64,000 nucleotides of DNA, from contig NC_041010.1 of NCBI RefSeq assembly GCF_004193775.1, positions 42,645,562 to 42,709,561 of the forward strand. The letters run 5' to 3'. The translations under genes and the position numbers were made by a program. Under the pieces are notes generated by a model. The model searched no databases. It was not told where the DNA came from and saw only the letters and a program-made list of their open reading frames with translations. This stretch comes from Glycine soja (lineage: Eukaryota; Streptophyta; Magnoliopsida; Fabales; Fabaceae). Each line of letters begins with the position of its first letter. Positions within the stretch are counted from its first letter, which is position 1. Shown in pieces: positions 1-10,119 of the stretch.

Positions 1-592
1 AAAAAGCAAAAAGATCATAAAGAATTCAAATAATTTAGTCAAATGGATAAAAAAATTATTAAAATAACATGTGTAATACCTTACATGTGAATCGGAACAA
101 GAGCATCAAAGTCAAGCCACAAATCAAAAGCAAAACAAGGAATATTGAAAAGAAAAAAAACCAATAAACATACTTAATCAAATAAGAATAAAAGGAATAT
201 TTGCACGAACAAAGGGCCATGGAGAGTATAAATGAGAATTAGAGTGATATTTGAGCTAATTTGGGAGAGAATAAAAAGTGACTTTTGGATTACTTTCGAT
301 AATTAGAGAAAATAAGAAAAAATATTTCAGATTAATTTTAATGAAAATTGATATATTCATATTGAGAGACCTTTGATTTAGTCAATCAAGTCAGTGAGTA
401 ATTAATTTTAAGTAAAAATTAAACAATGAAATTATGGGTCTTATTGAAAATTAAAACTATATTTCTTCTATATTATTTTTATGGGTATTATAAAAAAATA
501 TGAGTCTTATAATTATTAATATTTTTTTAGACCTAATTTTTTTGGAAGCCTAAAGCAAAGGTATTAGTTGTTTTAACCTTGGGCCGGCCCTG
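1..592. mobile_element. End of a hAT-like element (partial, runs off the left edge)
   Basis: The stretch is very AT-rich and has no coding signal. It ends at 581-592 with gggccggccctg, which read on the minus strand is CAGGGCCGGCCC, a terminal sequence type I associate with non-autonomous plant hAT elements. Homology to the SAUR promoters of this array starts immediately to the right, from about 590 (gctagcagcc against gcttgcagcc at 7091-7100), so 592 is an abrupt boundary. The other terminus would lie left of the window, so neither target duplication nor family can be confirmed. Confidence 0.4.
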
Positions 593-800
593 GTGCTAGC
601 AGCCACTAATATATATAGATGAAAGAAGGTGCAAGAAATGGGTCACTACATGAATGATTGAGGGGCCGGGTGGACCAATATGGTGATGCCTTACAAGACT
701 TTCTTAGGAATCAATATATGTGACATGTTATAGTAGATAGATAGTACAAGTTCCACCTTCCACCAAAGCGAATCCACTTGAAAAAAGTAGACGTAAGATC
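593..800 (-). promoter_or_regulatory. Orphan minus-strand SAUR promoter
   Basis: This segment aligns with the promoters of the minus-strand SAURs at 6976 and 15665: a TATA-like tatatatag at about 609-618, a decayed match to the GGACC element (tggaccaat near 671), and the block with atgttatagtag and caagttccacctt at 725-763. The corresponding coding region is absent on the left, where the hAT-like sequence begins. The gene was either separated by that insertion and lies outside the window, or has been lost. Confidence 0.5.
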
Positions 801-1181
801 TCAAATCTCAGGAATATAATGGTCTATATGATCTCTCGCTATCCGTCGCCGAATAATTCATCAGCCAGAATTTAAAATCTAGCTGTACTTCAACTTTATA
901 TAGGCCACGTGAAGGAAACATGTCCAAAGCATGTTTACAAAAATATGGAAAACAAATTAATGCATGTCCATAGGTTCTCACTTAGGCACGTCTCATTTGG
1001 TTACATGCATGGGGAGGCTGTGTATGTTGGTCATTGTTTGATATGGTGGGGTTACACAGTACTAATTTATGCTTGCTTGATAGAAGTACTGAAGACAACA
1101 CCACGTGATATCTCATATGTACACCCTCCTTCCTTTAACAGTCACTTTCTCTGGGAATTTGGTTCTAGAGAATCTTAAAAG

Positions 1182-1191
1182 CTATATATAC
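1182..1191 (+). promoter_or_regulatory. TATA box of the first SAUR
   Basis: ctatatatac lies 114 bp before the ATG at 1306. The identical decamer precedes the plus-strand SAURs at 3502, 7877 and 16563 at similar distances. Upstream at 1088-1119 the sequence (gaagacaacaccacgtg, then catatg) resembles the plus-type promoters rather than the minus-type ones. Confidence 0.7.
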
Positions 1192-1305
1192 ACTATCTTT
1201 TGCCTTCACTAACAACCCAAGCCATTGGCATCCTCAAGCATCAACATATAGGCTCATTCTCTGTAAATTTGGCATTGGCCTTCTTCCATCAAACAAGCAC
1301 AAAAA

Positions 1306-1560
1306 ATGGGTTTCCATTTACCTGCTATTCGAAGGGCATCATTCGCAGCTTCAAAATCTGTACAAGTCCCAAAGGGATATCTTGCAGTTTATGTTGGAGA
1401 GAAACAGAAGCGGTTTGTGATCCCCATATCATACTTGAACCAACCTTCATTCCAAGAGTTGTTGAGTCAAGCTGAGGAAGAGTTTGGATACGATCATCCC
1501 ATGGGAGGCCTCACAATTCCTTGCAGTGAAAATGTCTTCCAAAGTACAATAAATCTATAA
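1306..1560 (+). CDS. SAUR protein, 84 aa (chimeric unit)
   Basis: Small Auxin-Up RNA protein. SAURs are short, unstable proteins; several inhibit PP2C.D phosphatases, which keeps the plasma-membrane proton ATPase active and promotes cell expansion (family knowledge). The residues show [13 protein letters not shown] at the start, [10 protein letters not shown] at 22-31, [26 protein letters not shown] and GGLTIPC. It is intronless, as usual for SAURs. Coding sequence and 3' UTR are of the subtype found on the minus strand elsewhere in the array (SEN/EDVF after GGLTIPC), but the promoter is of the plus-strand subtype. The C-terminus ends about 8 residues early compared with paralogs (QSTINL), and the N-terminal linker is shorter. 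It is probably functional, though the short tail is a mild warning. Confidence 0.88.
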   Translation: MGFHLPAIRRASFAASKSVQVPKGYLAVYVGEKQKRFVIPISYLNQPSFQELLSQAEEEFGYDHPMGGLTIPCSENVFQSTINL

Positions 1561-1569
1561 CCTTAGCTA

Positions 1570-1604
1570 GGAGACTCACATAGATTTAGTAGAGACATTT
1601 TGTA
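1570..1604 (+). promoter_or_regulatory. DST-type mRNA instability element in the SAUR 3' UTR
   Basis: The three spaced blocks GGA (1570), ATAGAT (1580) and GTA (1602) sit about 10 bp after the stop codon. This is the DST arrangement, first described in soybean SAUR 3' UTRs and shown to destabilise plant mRNAs (established knowledge). Confidence 0.65.
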
Positions 1605-1812
1605 CAATAGGCATCTTCTCAAACATGTAACAATTGTTACAAATTTTTGAGTAATGACAACGAATTCAATTGCTCATACTTCTGTTTATCAATTATAATG
1701 TTCACTTCTCCTTGCAATTAGAACCATAGACAGTATTAGAAGGTTGCTTATTGAAAAAGAAAAAGTTGATTGTTCTAATAAATTCCACAGCATAATAGAC
1801 CAGTGCTTCACA

Positions 1813-1976
1813 GGCAGGGCAGGGCAGAGCTAAATAATACTATTTTGCTAGGGCCAAAGACAAGCGTCAATTTATTTGGGACGGGTTTGAAAGAATTTTA
1901 TGGTTTATATATACACACACATACATGTAAAATTAAAATTCATGGCCTCAATCATATACAAGATGCTTCCCCTGCC
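1813..1976 (-). repeat. MITE-like spacer element, inverted copy
   Basis: About 164 bp bounded by ggcagggcagggcagagc on the left and gcttcccctgcc on the right, so the ends are inverted repeats of a ggcaggg motif. The reverse complement aligns with the spacer at 6231-6391 (shared blocks aattttaatttta, gtcccaaataaatt and a gctct...ccctgc end). This copy is in the opposite orientation to the three others in the array. Confidence 0.5.
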
Positions 1977-2292
1977 AGCTGCCAAGGCAGTTATAATGGA
2001 CTTAATATGAAGATTTATTGTTCCTATTAATTTCAAAGGATAACATCCATGGCTAAAGAAATTTTATATTCATTTGACATATTTAATTTATCTATATAAA
2101 AAATTAGCAATAATCCATACCTTTTAAATTACCAACATTCATTGATCAGTGAAGTATTTATGAAAACAATCAAGTCTGGTTTTTCTTACAGCAAGCAACC
2201 TTGCTCGTAGTGAACAATGTAACAAATAAAGAAAAAGAACAGAAGAGCCACTTGAGTTGTTGAATTCATTATCATTCACTCATTGTATATGG

Positions 2293-2326
2293 TACAAAAT
2301 GTCTATACAAATCTATGTCAGTCTCC
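2293..2326 (-). promoter_or_regulatory. DST element, 3' UTR of the minus-strand SAUR pseudogene
   Basis: On the minus strand GGA, ATAGAT and GTA follow in order within 34 bp, about 15 bp after the stop codon at 2340. The element is kept although the reading frame upstream is broken. Confidence 0.6.
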
Positions 2327-2339
2327 TGGAGTTTGAGAT

Positions 2340-2617
2340 TTACAACCCACTCAATCTATAAGTTATATGCCAGAAAACATCTTCACTGAAAGGTATTGTA
2401 AGACCACCTGTGGGATGATCGTATCCAAACTCTTCCTCAGCTTGACTCAACAACTCTTGGAAAGAAGGTTTGTTCAAGTATGATACAGGGATCAGAAACT
2501 GCTTCATTTTCTCCCCAGCATAGACGGCAAGATAGCCCTTTGGCAAGTCGACAGCAGTTGAGATGCTTGGTTTGCAGCAGATGATGCCTTCCCAATACCT
2601 AATACATGAAAACCCAT
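2340..2617 (-). pseudogene. SAUR with a 1-base deletion
   Basis: The ATG at 2617 opens [19 protein letters not shown], the usual SAUR start, but one base is missing at about 2560/2561 and the frame runs off into unrelated residues. The remainder from [10 protein letters not shown] to the stop at 2340 is an intact SAUR core in the next frame, including ISYL-like [23 protein letters not shown] and GGLTIP. Total length is 278 nt, one short of the 279 expected for a 92-residue paralog. Further changes are VYVG to VYAG and GGLTIPC to GGLTIPF. It pairs head-to-head with the gene at 3628. A sequencing error is possible, but the extra substitutions favour real decay. Confidence 0.82.
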
Positions 2618-3627
2618 TGTTGTATAGTATGTGTTGGGTTGGGAGTACTTGAGAAGGTAACTTGGAAGTGGAGGTTTTCGAATTTTGAATGCTTCACGAT
2701 GTGAATGATTTCTGTTGGTCCTAAATGCTTGTAGCCATGAATATATATAGATAACAGGATACGAAGAAACCATTGGCTTCAAGAATTATCTGTGAAGGAG
2801 GGCTATGAGATAGGACTAGGGACCAACTGAGAGACAAGGCCATATGGAGTTGTCATAGAGGACTTTCTCAAGAATCAACGTAACAAGTTAAGAGTAATTA
2901 AGATAACATGTCCCACCTTATGGAGTGACGGCCAACAGATTTCCCCACTTGAAAAGAAAAATATATCTACGAAAATGAAAATATAATTGGACCATGTAGA
3001 CAATTATTAAGGAAGTACGAAAATTTCAAGCTAAGTTTTTTAGAATTTTCCGTACATAAAAAATGTGGTTGATAGTGCCTCCTGATTATGTGTCCAATGT
3101 TGGTTCTCTTAATTTCTGAACACTATTTCAGAGAGTTATCAGTCTGGTCTGCTTAGGATTTCCTGGTTGTAACTGTCACTATGATATTAGTCAGTACATG
3201 GTAGAATTTATATATATATATATAGCACTATCATCTTATTTAAAGAAGCATGTGAGATGTCTAAAGCATGTACACCATTGGATTAGCTATATCACAATGC
3301 ACGAACAAACATTAGGTTCTGAGGTGCGTAATTTGTTTGCCATTACCTAAGAAGGTGGGGTATGCACTCCCATTGAACTTCCTAATCCTTCAAACAGATC
3401 TCTGAGACAATACCATGTGATCCTTGTCCCTCAGTAGACCCCATCATGGCCACGTCAAAATGTAATTCATTGTGGAATTGGATTGCAGAGGCAATTAGCA
3501 ACTATATATACACTATTTCTTGGGTTATCAGGGAACACAAGCATTCCTCAAGTATCGGAATTCAAATATTTCTTTCTTTCATATTCAAGTACTTTGTACT
3601 ATTTGTTGTGAGGAGCAAGAGAAAACA
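2618..3627. promoter_or_regulatory. Divergent SAUR promoter, pair 1 (1010 bp)
   Basis: Shared upstream region between the pseudogene at 2617 (minus) and the gene at 3628 (plus). The minus side has a TATA at about 2740-2751 and a compact auxin-type cluster: GGGACC 2819-2824, GAGACA (TGTCTC on the other strand) 2831-2836, CATATG 2841-2846. The plus side has GAGACA at about 3402-3408 followed by catgtgatcc, and the TATA ctatatatac at 3502-3511. Part of a short TA repeat lies near 3210-3222. Confidence 0.7.
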
Positions 3628-3909
3628 ATGGGTTTCCGCATACCTGCTATTGTCACGCAAGCATCGTTTTCTACAACCCAAGCAGCCTCCAAGAGGGTTG
3701 AAGTACAAAAAGGATATCTTGCGGTCTATGTTGGAGATAAGATGAGGCGGTTCATGATTCCAGTATCATACTTGAACAAACCTTCATTTCAAGAATTACT
3801 TAGTCAAGCAGAAGAAGAATTTGGATATGATCATCCAACAGGTGGTCTCACAATTCCATGCAAGGAAGATGAGTTCCTAAGCACCATCGCTAACTTGAAT
3901 GAGCTGTAA
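3628..3909 (+). CDS. SAUR protein, 93 aa (EDEF subtype)
   Basis: SAUR of the plus-strand subtype. The ATG at 3628 is chosen because MGFRIP is the shared start of this subtype and because it lies 117 bp after the TATA box; an upstream in-frame ATG at 3520 would add non-SAUR residues encoded by the leader. Core motifs are [12 protein letters not shown] (about 29-40), [26 protein letters not shown] and [12 protein letters not shown], ending NEL. Length equals its plus-strand paralogs. In the motif before KGYL the usual Pro is Gln (VQKGYL). A DST element follows the stop. Expected role is auxin-induced growth; no catalytic activity is expected. Confidence 0.9.
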   Translation: MGFRIPAIVTQASFSTTQAASKRVEVQKGYLAVYVGDKMRRFMIPVSYLNKPSFQELLSQAEEEFGYDHPTGGLTIPCKEDEFLSTIANLNEL

Positions 3910-3920
3910 ATCTTGCTAAT

Positions 3921-3955
3921 GGAGTCTGAGATAGATTAGCAGGGGCAAATTTGTA
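3921..3955 (+). promoter_or_regulatory. DST-type element in the 3' UTR
   Basis: GGA (3921), ATAGAT (3931) and GTA (3953) lie in the order and spacing of the SAUR DST element, 12 bp after the stop codon. Confidence 0.65.
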
Positions 3956-4927
3956 CAGAAGGCACATTCTTTTATTGTAAAGATTTTCCATTTTCTAGTA
4001 TAATTCCATTCGAAGTTGAAATGTGCTCCCTGAATGAGAATACAACACTTTAAACACTTTTCTTTTGTGGAATCAAAACCAATTTTAATTTCATTATCAA
4101 ATTCCAGTTGATATATATCAGGCTATCAGCATATATTAGAGATTAAGTGCAGCAATTCTATACGAGATATTGATAAACCTTTATAATGGTTGTTACTGAT
4201 GCACTGTTGTAATTTCAGTCTGAAACAGCTTTAGCTAGTTGTTGCTATAATTTTCAATAATTCTTTGATCATTCAGCTCCTGCTTTGAGCACCACATCGT
4301 AACTGCCTTAAGTTAATTTAGTACTCCCTCCTTTTCTATCATCACTTCAAAAACATTATCTTTTTCCAAGGGTCAACAATTTTTTCTGTTTTTCCTAAAC
4401 AAGAAGCACCAGCACATGGATTATTAGTTGGTTCTATGCCAGAAAAGCATAGATTATTATTATTATTGCAAATTTTGGTTATCCATGGCCTATTATTTCT
4501 CCCATTCAAATTTATTTCTTTTTATTAAATTTAAATTGAGAATTTGGAGATCTATATATCTTCCATGCCCAGCTGTATACATATTTTGGGATGATAATTT
4601 AAGATATAAATTTTAGTCATGCATAGTTGTTACAAAACTAGACCTATAAAGGCAACTTTTTCTTTATTTGGTTTGAAGATCTAGACCTAGACCTATTAGC
4701 CACTCATAATCTATGCTCTTGCATTGTAAGTCATTGTTTCATTTTATCTAAAAGACAAAAGTTATAGAGAAGCATTGGTTCTTTGACTTCTACAGATATA
4801 TATAGACATAGAGGGTTAAAGGGGCCATACCATACCATACAGTCAATGGTATAAGAGAAATCTTTTGCTATAGGAGTAGGCCATTGTTACTCAAGGGAAA
4901 AAGTAAACCTAAATGTTAAGTCCATTG

Positions 4928-6224
4928 TTATTTTGCAGGCAAATTTCCCAAAAGGGGTTTATTTTACAAACTATTTTCGTAAATGGGGTTCTTTTCAAAC
5001 TATTTCCTATATGGTGTTATTTTTTACGTAAAAGCCATGCAAATCGCAGAAGGCATTGGCGAGTTCGGACTGGGGGTGACATGTGGCACTGGTCTCGCCA
5101 GTACCACCAGCGATTTGAGCTCCATGAGACTCGCTAGTTGAACTGGCGAGTTGAGCAGGCTGGGAATTGCCAACTCTACTGGCGAGTTGTGCAGCAGATT
5201 GGGAGTGCTTTATAATGCCATTAATTAAGGAGCTTGAGGAATATATACACGGAATATTTTTTAATGAATTATGTTTTTAACCTGTTATTAATTTATCCAG
5301 CATCATTAACTAACTAATCTGAATATATAAAATATTAAAAACATATGTTGACAGTGTCATGACATTCCTTTTAATAATCTCTGCCAACAATGTCTACTTT
5401 TAAGGACTAAAAACATTTTTTTTTAAATTACAAGAATTAAAATTATTTTAAATTTTAGGAATTAAAAACATAATTAAATCAAATTCAAAGCATAAATAAG
5501 GATAGAGCTAATAATTATTTTTAAATTCTCTGAAAAATAGTTAAAAAATACAATAATGGTTATTAATGAGTATACAAGAGTCAACCAAACACTGTAAAAA
5601 AAAATAAAATGAAGTGAAGTGGCAGGCACCTCTCACTTGCGTCCCAACTTTTTTTAATATTAATATTGTAATTATGATCAAAAAGGAAAAAATGACAAAA
5701 AAATATTTCTTTAAATTATTCCATGATTATTTTAAAAGGAATTTATTAAAAACCAAATTGCATTTCAAAATGATATGAAAGGTGCAGGTTCTTCTTGTTT
5801 GTTCTGATCAAAAGATTCACAATAAAAAAGAGAAGATAATGAGCCACGCCGCATTGTATCTCTGCTGCCAACGAGAGATTCCTGAGACAAAAACGGTAGT
5901 GCAAGGACACGCCATATATTAGGATATTATTAATAAAAAATATCCAAAGGTTTTAGCCAGCACAACTCGTCAATAGAGTTGGCAATTCCCAACCTGCTCA
6001 ACTCGCCAGTCCCACTGGCGAGTCCCATGAAGCTCAAATCGCTGGTGGTACTGGCGAGACCAATGCCACGTGTCACCCTCAGCCCGAACTCGCCAATGCT
6101 TTCTGCGATTTGTATAGCTTTTACGTAAAAAATGACATCATACAGGAAATAGTTTAGAAAGAGTCTCATTTACGGAAATAGTTTGTAAAACAAACCCCTT
6201 TTGGGAAATTTGCCTTATTTTGCA
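4928..6224. mobile_element. Non-autonomous MULE-like element with 10-bp target duplication
   Basis: The element itself is 4938-6214 (1277 bp). It starts GGCAAATTTCCC and ends GGGAAATTTGCC. The terminal inverted repeats are 255 bp each (4938-5192 and 5960-6214), visibly similar throughout and of equal length. Both ends are flanked by the identical 10-mer ttattttgca (4928-4937 and 6215-6224), the 9-11 bp duplication size typical of Mutator-like elements. The repeats carry several copies of a ctggcgagtt / ctcgccag motif. The 767-bp interior is AT-rich with no transposase-like frame. The paralogous site near 9350-9370 lacks the insertion. Confidence 0.85.
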
Positions 6225-6230
6225 CATTCC

Positions 6231-6391
6231 TAGGCAGGGAAGGGGTACCTCATGGGTGATTTTGGTCTTGACACCGTAAAATTTTAATTTTATGGGTATA
6301 TTTATTAATAAAATATATTTTAAATTTGTCCCAAATAAATTTATCTCTCTCCTTAATCCTAGGAAAAATAATTTTGCTCTACCCATGCTAG
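6231..6391 (+). repeat. MITE-like spacer element, copy 2
   Basis: Begins cctaggcagggaagggg and ends gctctacccatgctagg, imperfect inverted ends. It aligns with 9376-9520, with 14985-15096 and, inverted, with 1813-1976. It lies about 300 bp beyond the stop codon of the minus-strand SAUR, as in the other units. Confidence 0.45.
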
Positions 6392-6697
6392 GAATCACAT
6401 GTCCTGTTCTTGCTTTTAAATTTATCAGAACAAAGTCTCGGTTTTTTACACCAAACAACCTTGCTCATACAGGGAGAAGGGAACATTGTAACTATTAAAC
6501 AGAAGACACAGAGGAGATGCTTGAGCACTTGAATTCATTCTCATTGCACAAAAAAAAATGATATACTGTAATTTTGTCAATCTGATGGTCTGTCTTTTCC
6601 ATATTTCTTAAGAAAGCAAGATCTTTACAAGTTGAGAAGATTCCTATTGTACAAAAATGTCACTAGTAATTTATGTCAGCCTCCTAAAGTGTGAGAT

Positions 6698-6976
6698 TTA
6701 TTGTCCATTCAAGCAAGAAGTTATACGTTGGAAGACATCTTCACTGCAAGGAATTGTGAGACCACCCATTGGATGTTCATATCCAAACTCCTCCTCAGCT
6801 TGACTCAACAAGTCTAGAAGTGAAGGTTGATTCAAGTATGACACGGGGACCACAAACAACTTCATTTTCTCTCCAACATAGACTGCAAGGTAGCCTTTGG
6901 GTGCATCCACCACTCTTGAAGATGATTGATTGGCTGCAAATAATGTCTTTCGGATACCAGGTAAACGAAAGTCCAT
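6698..6976 (-). CDS. SAUR protein, 92 aa (EDVF subtype)
   Basis: Full-length SAUR of the minus-strand subtype: [30 protein letters not shown] at 26-35, [36 protein letters not shown]. Unusual points are Gly2 to Asp at the otherwise invariant MGF start and Leu in place of the basic residue before FVVP (KLF rather than KRF). It resembles the soybean 10A5/6B type most (from memory). It pairs head-to-head with the gene at 8017. The auxin-type promoter motifs are decayed: gggggcc, gcgaca and catgtg replace GGGACC, GAGACA and CATATG, so regulation may differ from its paralogs. The DST-like 3' element is also weak (ATAAAT for ATAGAT). Confidence 0.88.
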   Translation of the reverse strand: MDFRLPGIRKTLFAANQSSSRVVDAPKGYLAVYVGEKMKLFVVPVSYLNQPSLLDLLSQAEEEFGYEHPMGGLTIPCSEDVFQRITSCLNGQ

Positions 6977-8016
6977 ATTTGTACAGATTGTGTTAGAGAA
7001 TTTAGAAGAGATGGTTTGATAAATATCTTGAAAACAAGCTTTAGTATTTTGAATGCTTTAGGATGTGAATGATTTGTATTGGTCCAAAATGCTTGCAGCC
7101 ATGAATATATAGATAAGAGGATATGTAAGAAACCACTAGGAACATGAATTAGAGGTCAAGGAGGGATATGAGATAGGAGTAAGGGGGCCAAATGAGCGAC
7201 AAGGCATGTGGAGTTGCCTTGGAGGACTTATCTTAAGAATCAACTTTACATGTTATAGTAGATAATACAAGTTCCACCTTCGGCATCTATGAAAAAGAAA
7301 GTCTAGCTAATTGGATCATGTTAGTATGTTATACTTATTGATGGTGGTGGGGGCCGAAAACATCAGTTATGAAATTTCCTGCCCTGTTGCTTAAAATTTG
7401 GCATACATAGAAAATGTGGCTCATAGTGCCTCCTGATCATGTGTCCCATGTTGGTTCTCTTCATATCTCAGCTGTTTCAGACCAATCAACCAGCTCTGCT
7501 CAAGCCTCAACATTTACAGGTTGCTTATGTCACAGTGATATTAGTTGGTACATGGAAGAGATATATCAACAGCATTGTCATCTTATTTAAAGAAAAATGT
7601 GAGATGTCTAAAGTTTGTCTACATGTCTACCATTGATGTATCTATAGCACAATAAATGAACAAGAATTAGGTTTTACCTTTGCTGAATCTGTTGGCCATT
7701 ATCTCAGAAGGTAGGGACGTGGAGTATGGTATGAACTCTCATTTATCTTCCCAATCCTTGAAAGTTAACTCGGACAATACCATGTGATCCCCTGTCCCTC
7801 AGTAGATCCTAGCATAGCCCTGTCAAAAATCATTCATGGTGGAATTAGATTGATGTTGCAGACGGCCCATTTTGGACTATATATACACTCTTCCTTGCAT
7901 CCTCATGCAACACAAGTCATTTGCGTCCTGAAGCATCAGAATTCAAATATTTATTTCTCATACAAGTCCTTTGACATCACTCAGTATATTATTTGTTTGT
8001 GGAGAAACAAAAAACA
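6977..8016. promoter_or_regulatory. Divergent SAUR promoter, pair 2 (1040 bp)
   Basis: Region between the start codons of the genes at 6976 and 8017. The minus-side TATA lies at about 7104-7112; the homologous auxin cluster at about 7187-7212 has lost the exact TGTCTC and GGTCCC matches. The plus side has cggacaatacc near 7762 (a changed form of gagacaatacc) and TATA ctatatatac at 7877-7886. Confidence 0.65.
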
Positions 8017-8298
8017 ATGGGTTTCCGCATACCAGGTATTATTAGACAGACATCATTTTCTGCTGCCAAAGCAACTCGCACGGGAGTTGAAGTCCCAAAA
8101 GGCTATCTTGCAGTATATGTTGGAGATAAGATGAAACGGTTTGTGATTCCAGTATCATACTTGAACCAACCTTCATTTCAACAATTACTAAGTCAAGCTG
8201 AACAAGAGTTTGGATTTCATCATTCAATGGGTGGTCTCACAATTCCATGCAAGGAGGATGAGTTTCTAAACCTCACTTCTCGCTTGAATGAGCGGTAA
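8017..8298 (+). CDS. SAUR protein, 93 aa (EDEF subtype)
   Basis: Intact SAUR beginning [18 protein letters not shown], with [53 protein letters not shown] and a C-terminus LNER. The start at 8017 is taken rather than 7993 because paralogs begin MGFRI and the eight upstream residues come from the leader. It differs from siblings by FGFHHSMGG in place of FGYDHPTGG, a change in the loop before GGLTIPC. Length and promoter spacing (TATA 131 bp upstream) are normal. A DST element with two overlapping ATAGAT blocks follows. Confidence 0.9.
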   Translation: MGFRIPGIIRQTSFSAAKATRTGVEVPKGYLAVYVGDKMKRFVIPVSYLNQPSFQQLLSQAEQEFGFHHSMGGLTIPCKEDEFLNLTSRLNER

Positions 8299-8311
8299 AT
8301 CAGGCTATAAT

Positions 8312-8350
8312 GGAGACTCAGATAGATAGATTAGTTGAGGCAAATTTGTA
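8312..8350 (+). promoter_or_regulatory. DST-type element in the 3' UTR
   Basis: GGA (8312), gatagatagat and GTA (8348) occur in DST order just after the stop codon. The ATAGAT block is duplicated in this copy, making the element 4 bp longer than in the gene at 3628. Confidence 0.6.
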
Positions 8351-9375
8351 AAGAAGGAACTTTTTTTGTCGTGAATATTTTCCATGTTTTTTTTCTTGTA
8401 TAATCCAACTGAAGTTGGAAATTTTGACTTGAATGAGAATCTTAAGACTAGACATTTCCAAAAACACTTTTTGCTTTTTTTCCAAATCTCAATGAATTAT
8501 AATACACTACAACATTACAATTATCTAATTTCAGTTTATACGTATCAGGTTTTCATCTTTTAATAGGGATTAACTAGTCCCAAATATGAAACCTTTCTCC
8601 ATGGTCCTAGGATTAAGTTCTGCATGAGTGCAAAACCCACTTCCTCAAATGAATAGCCAATACTTGCAATCAAAGGAGATGTGATCAAGTAAAACCTAAT
8701 GTTTGTTTGTGCGTTGATTGAATGATTGTTATCCCATACTTCTGTAGACACACGCTTTAGATATTTCACATGTTTTCTTTTATATTCCTAACGCGGCTTA
8801 ATGCTAAGTTACAGCTGCCAATAGCCAGCTAGCATCTACTTGACGAGATGAATTATGTAGCAGTTGGCACTGAAATATCCTAGTGTTACTGTGTTAGTAG
8901 GGCACAGGAGAACTCGAGCATTATCAGTACTAGACTACTAACCGATGTAACCTTAAAATTTCATCTACCTAAAGTTGTAAAATGGAGTTATCAAAATTTT
9001 ATCTCAATTTGATACATTAAATATTATTATTATGATATAAGTTAACATTATATATATGGGATAGGATCATTGACACTATGTATCAAACTTTTACACTTAC
9101 ACCACTCATCATTACGAAATTAATTAATCCAACCAGTTGAATAAGTTGATATTATCTTTCTTTTCTTTTACTGCAATTGATATAAAAATTGAATTTATAT
9201 GGTCATAGTTTCATTCATATAACAAAAAACAGTAATATAAAAAGCATTGGTTCAGATCAATAAACCCTACGACAATGGTAAGAGAGAAAGTTTTTTCTGT
9301 AGAAGTAAGCTGGTGTTTTTCAAGGCAAAAATCAAACCTTGATGTCAGGTCCATTGTTATTTCACACCATAAATA

Positions 9376-9520
9376 TCAGGGAAGGTACACCTCATGAGTA
9401 ATTTTCATATGAAAAGGGGGAATACTTACTAATAAAAACATTTTAACATTTCCCCAAATAAGTAAATAATTCTCCTTGGTCCTAGTAAAAAAATACTTTT
9501 GCTCTTTCCTTGCTAGCTAG
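9376..9520 (+). repeat. MITE-like spacer element, copy 3 (next to an empty MULE site)
   Basis: tcagggaagg starts the copy and gctctttccttgctagc closes it. The sequence just before it (tccattgttatttcacaccat) matches the left flank of the MULE-like element at 4921-4937 and continues directly into the right flank, so it shows the state before that insertion. Confidence 0.45.
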
Positions 9521-9837
9521 GAATCACATGTTGTATCCATGCTTTGAAACTTTCAGGACAACCAGTTCTGGTTTTTCTTATTATAGCAAGGAGGAACCTT
9601 GCCGCTACTCGATCAAGTGAACATTGGCAATGTAACTAATAAATTAATAGAAAAAAGAGAGGAACTACTGCTTGAGTAATTGAATTCATTTACATTGAAC
9701 AAAAATAAATGGAACAAAATTGTCATTCATTCTAAAGCTTTTTTCTTTTCTCCTATTTCTCAAAAAGGAGATCTTTACAAATTGAGAAGATGCCTATTCT
9801 ACAAAACTATGTCAGTCTTCTACAGTACGAGATCGAG

Positions 9838-10119
9838 TTACAGCCCAACCAAGCGTGAAGTTATGTTTTGGAAGACATCTTCGCTGCAAGGAATTGTAAG
9901 ACCACCCATGGGATGATCATATCCAAACTCTTCCTCAGCTTGATTCAACAATTCTTGGAATGAAGGTTGGGTCAAGTATGATATGGGGATCACAAACCGC
10001 TTCATTCTCTCTCCAACATAGACTGCAAGATAGCCCTTTGGCACCTCCAAAGTTTTTGAAGATGCTTGGTTGGCAGCAAATGATGCCCTTCTGATACTTG
10101 CGGGTAGACGAAAACCCAT
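9838..10119 (-). CDS. SAUR protein, 93 aa (EDVF subtype)
   Basis: Intact [91 protein letters not shown]. One residue longer at the N-terminus than the near-identical gene at 15387 (extra Ser in PASIRR). Its promoter keeps GAGACA and CATATG, but GGGACC has become GGGAAC. Pairs head-to-head with the start-less copy at 11161. Likely an auxin-responsive growth regulator like its siblings. Confidence 0.9.
   Translation of the reverse strand: MGFRLPASIRRASFAANQASSKTLEVPKGYLAVYVGERMKRFVIPISYLTQPSFQELLNQAEEEFGYDHPMGGLTIPCSEDVFQNITSRLVGL

Noticed and set aside
7993..8016. Upstream in-frame ATG extending the SAUR at 8017
   Set aside because: Encoded residues come from the leader and are absent from paralogs; MGFR is the shared start.
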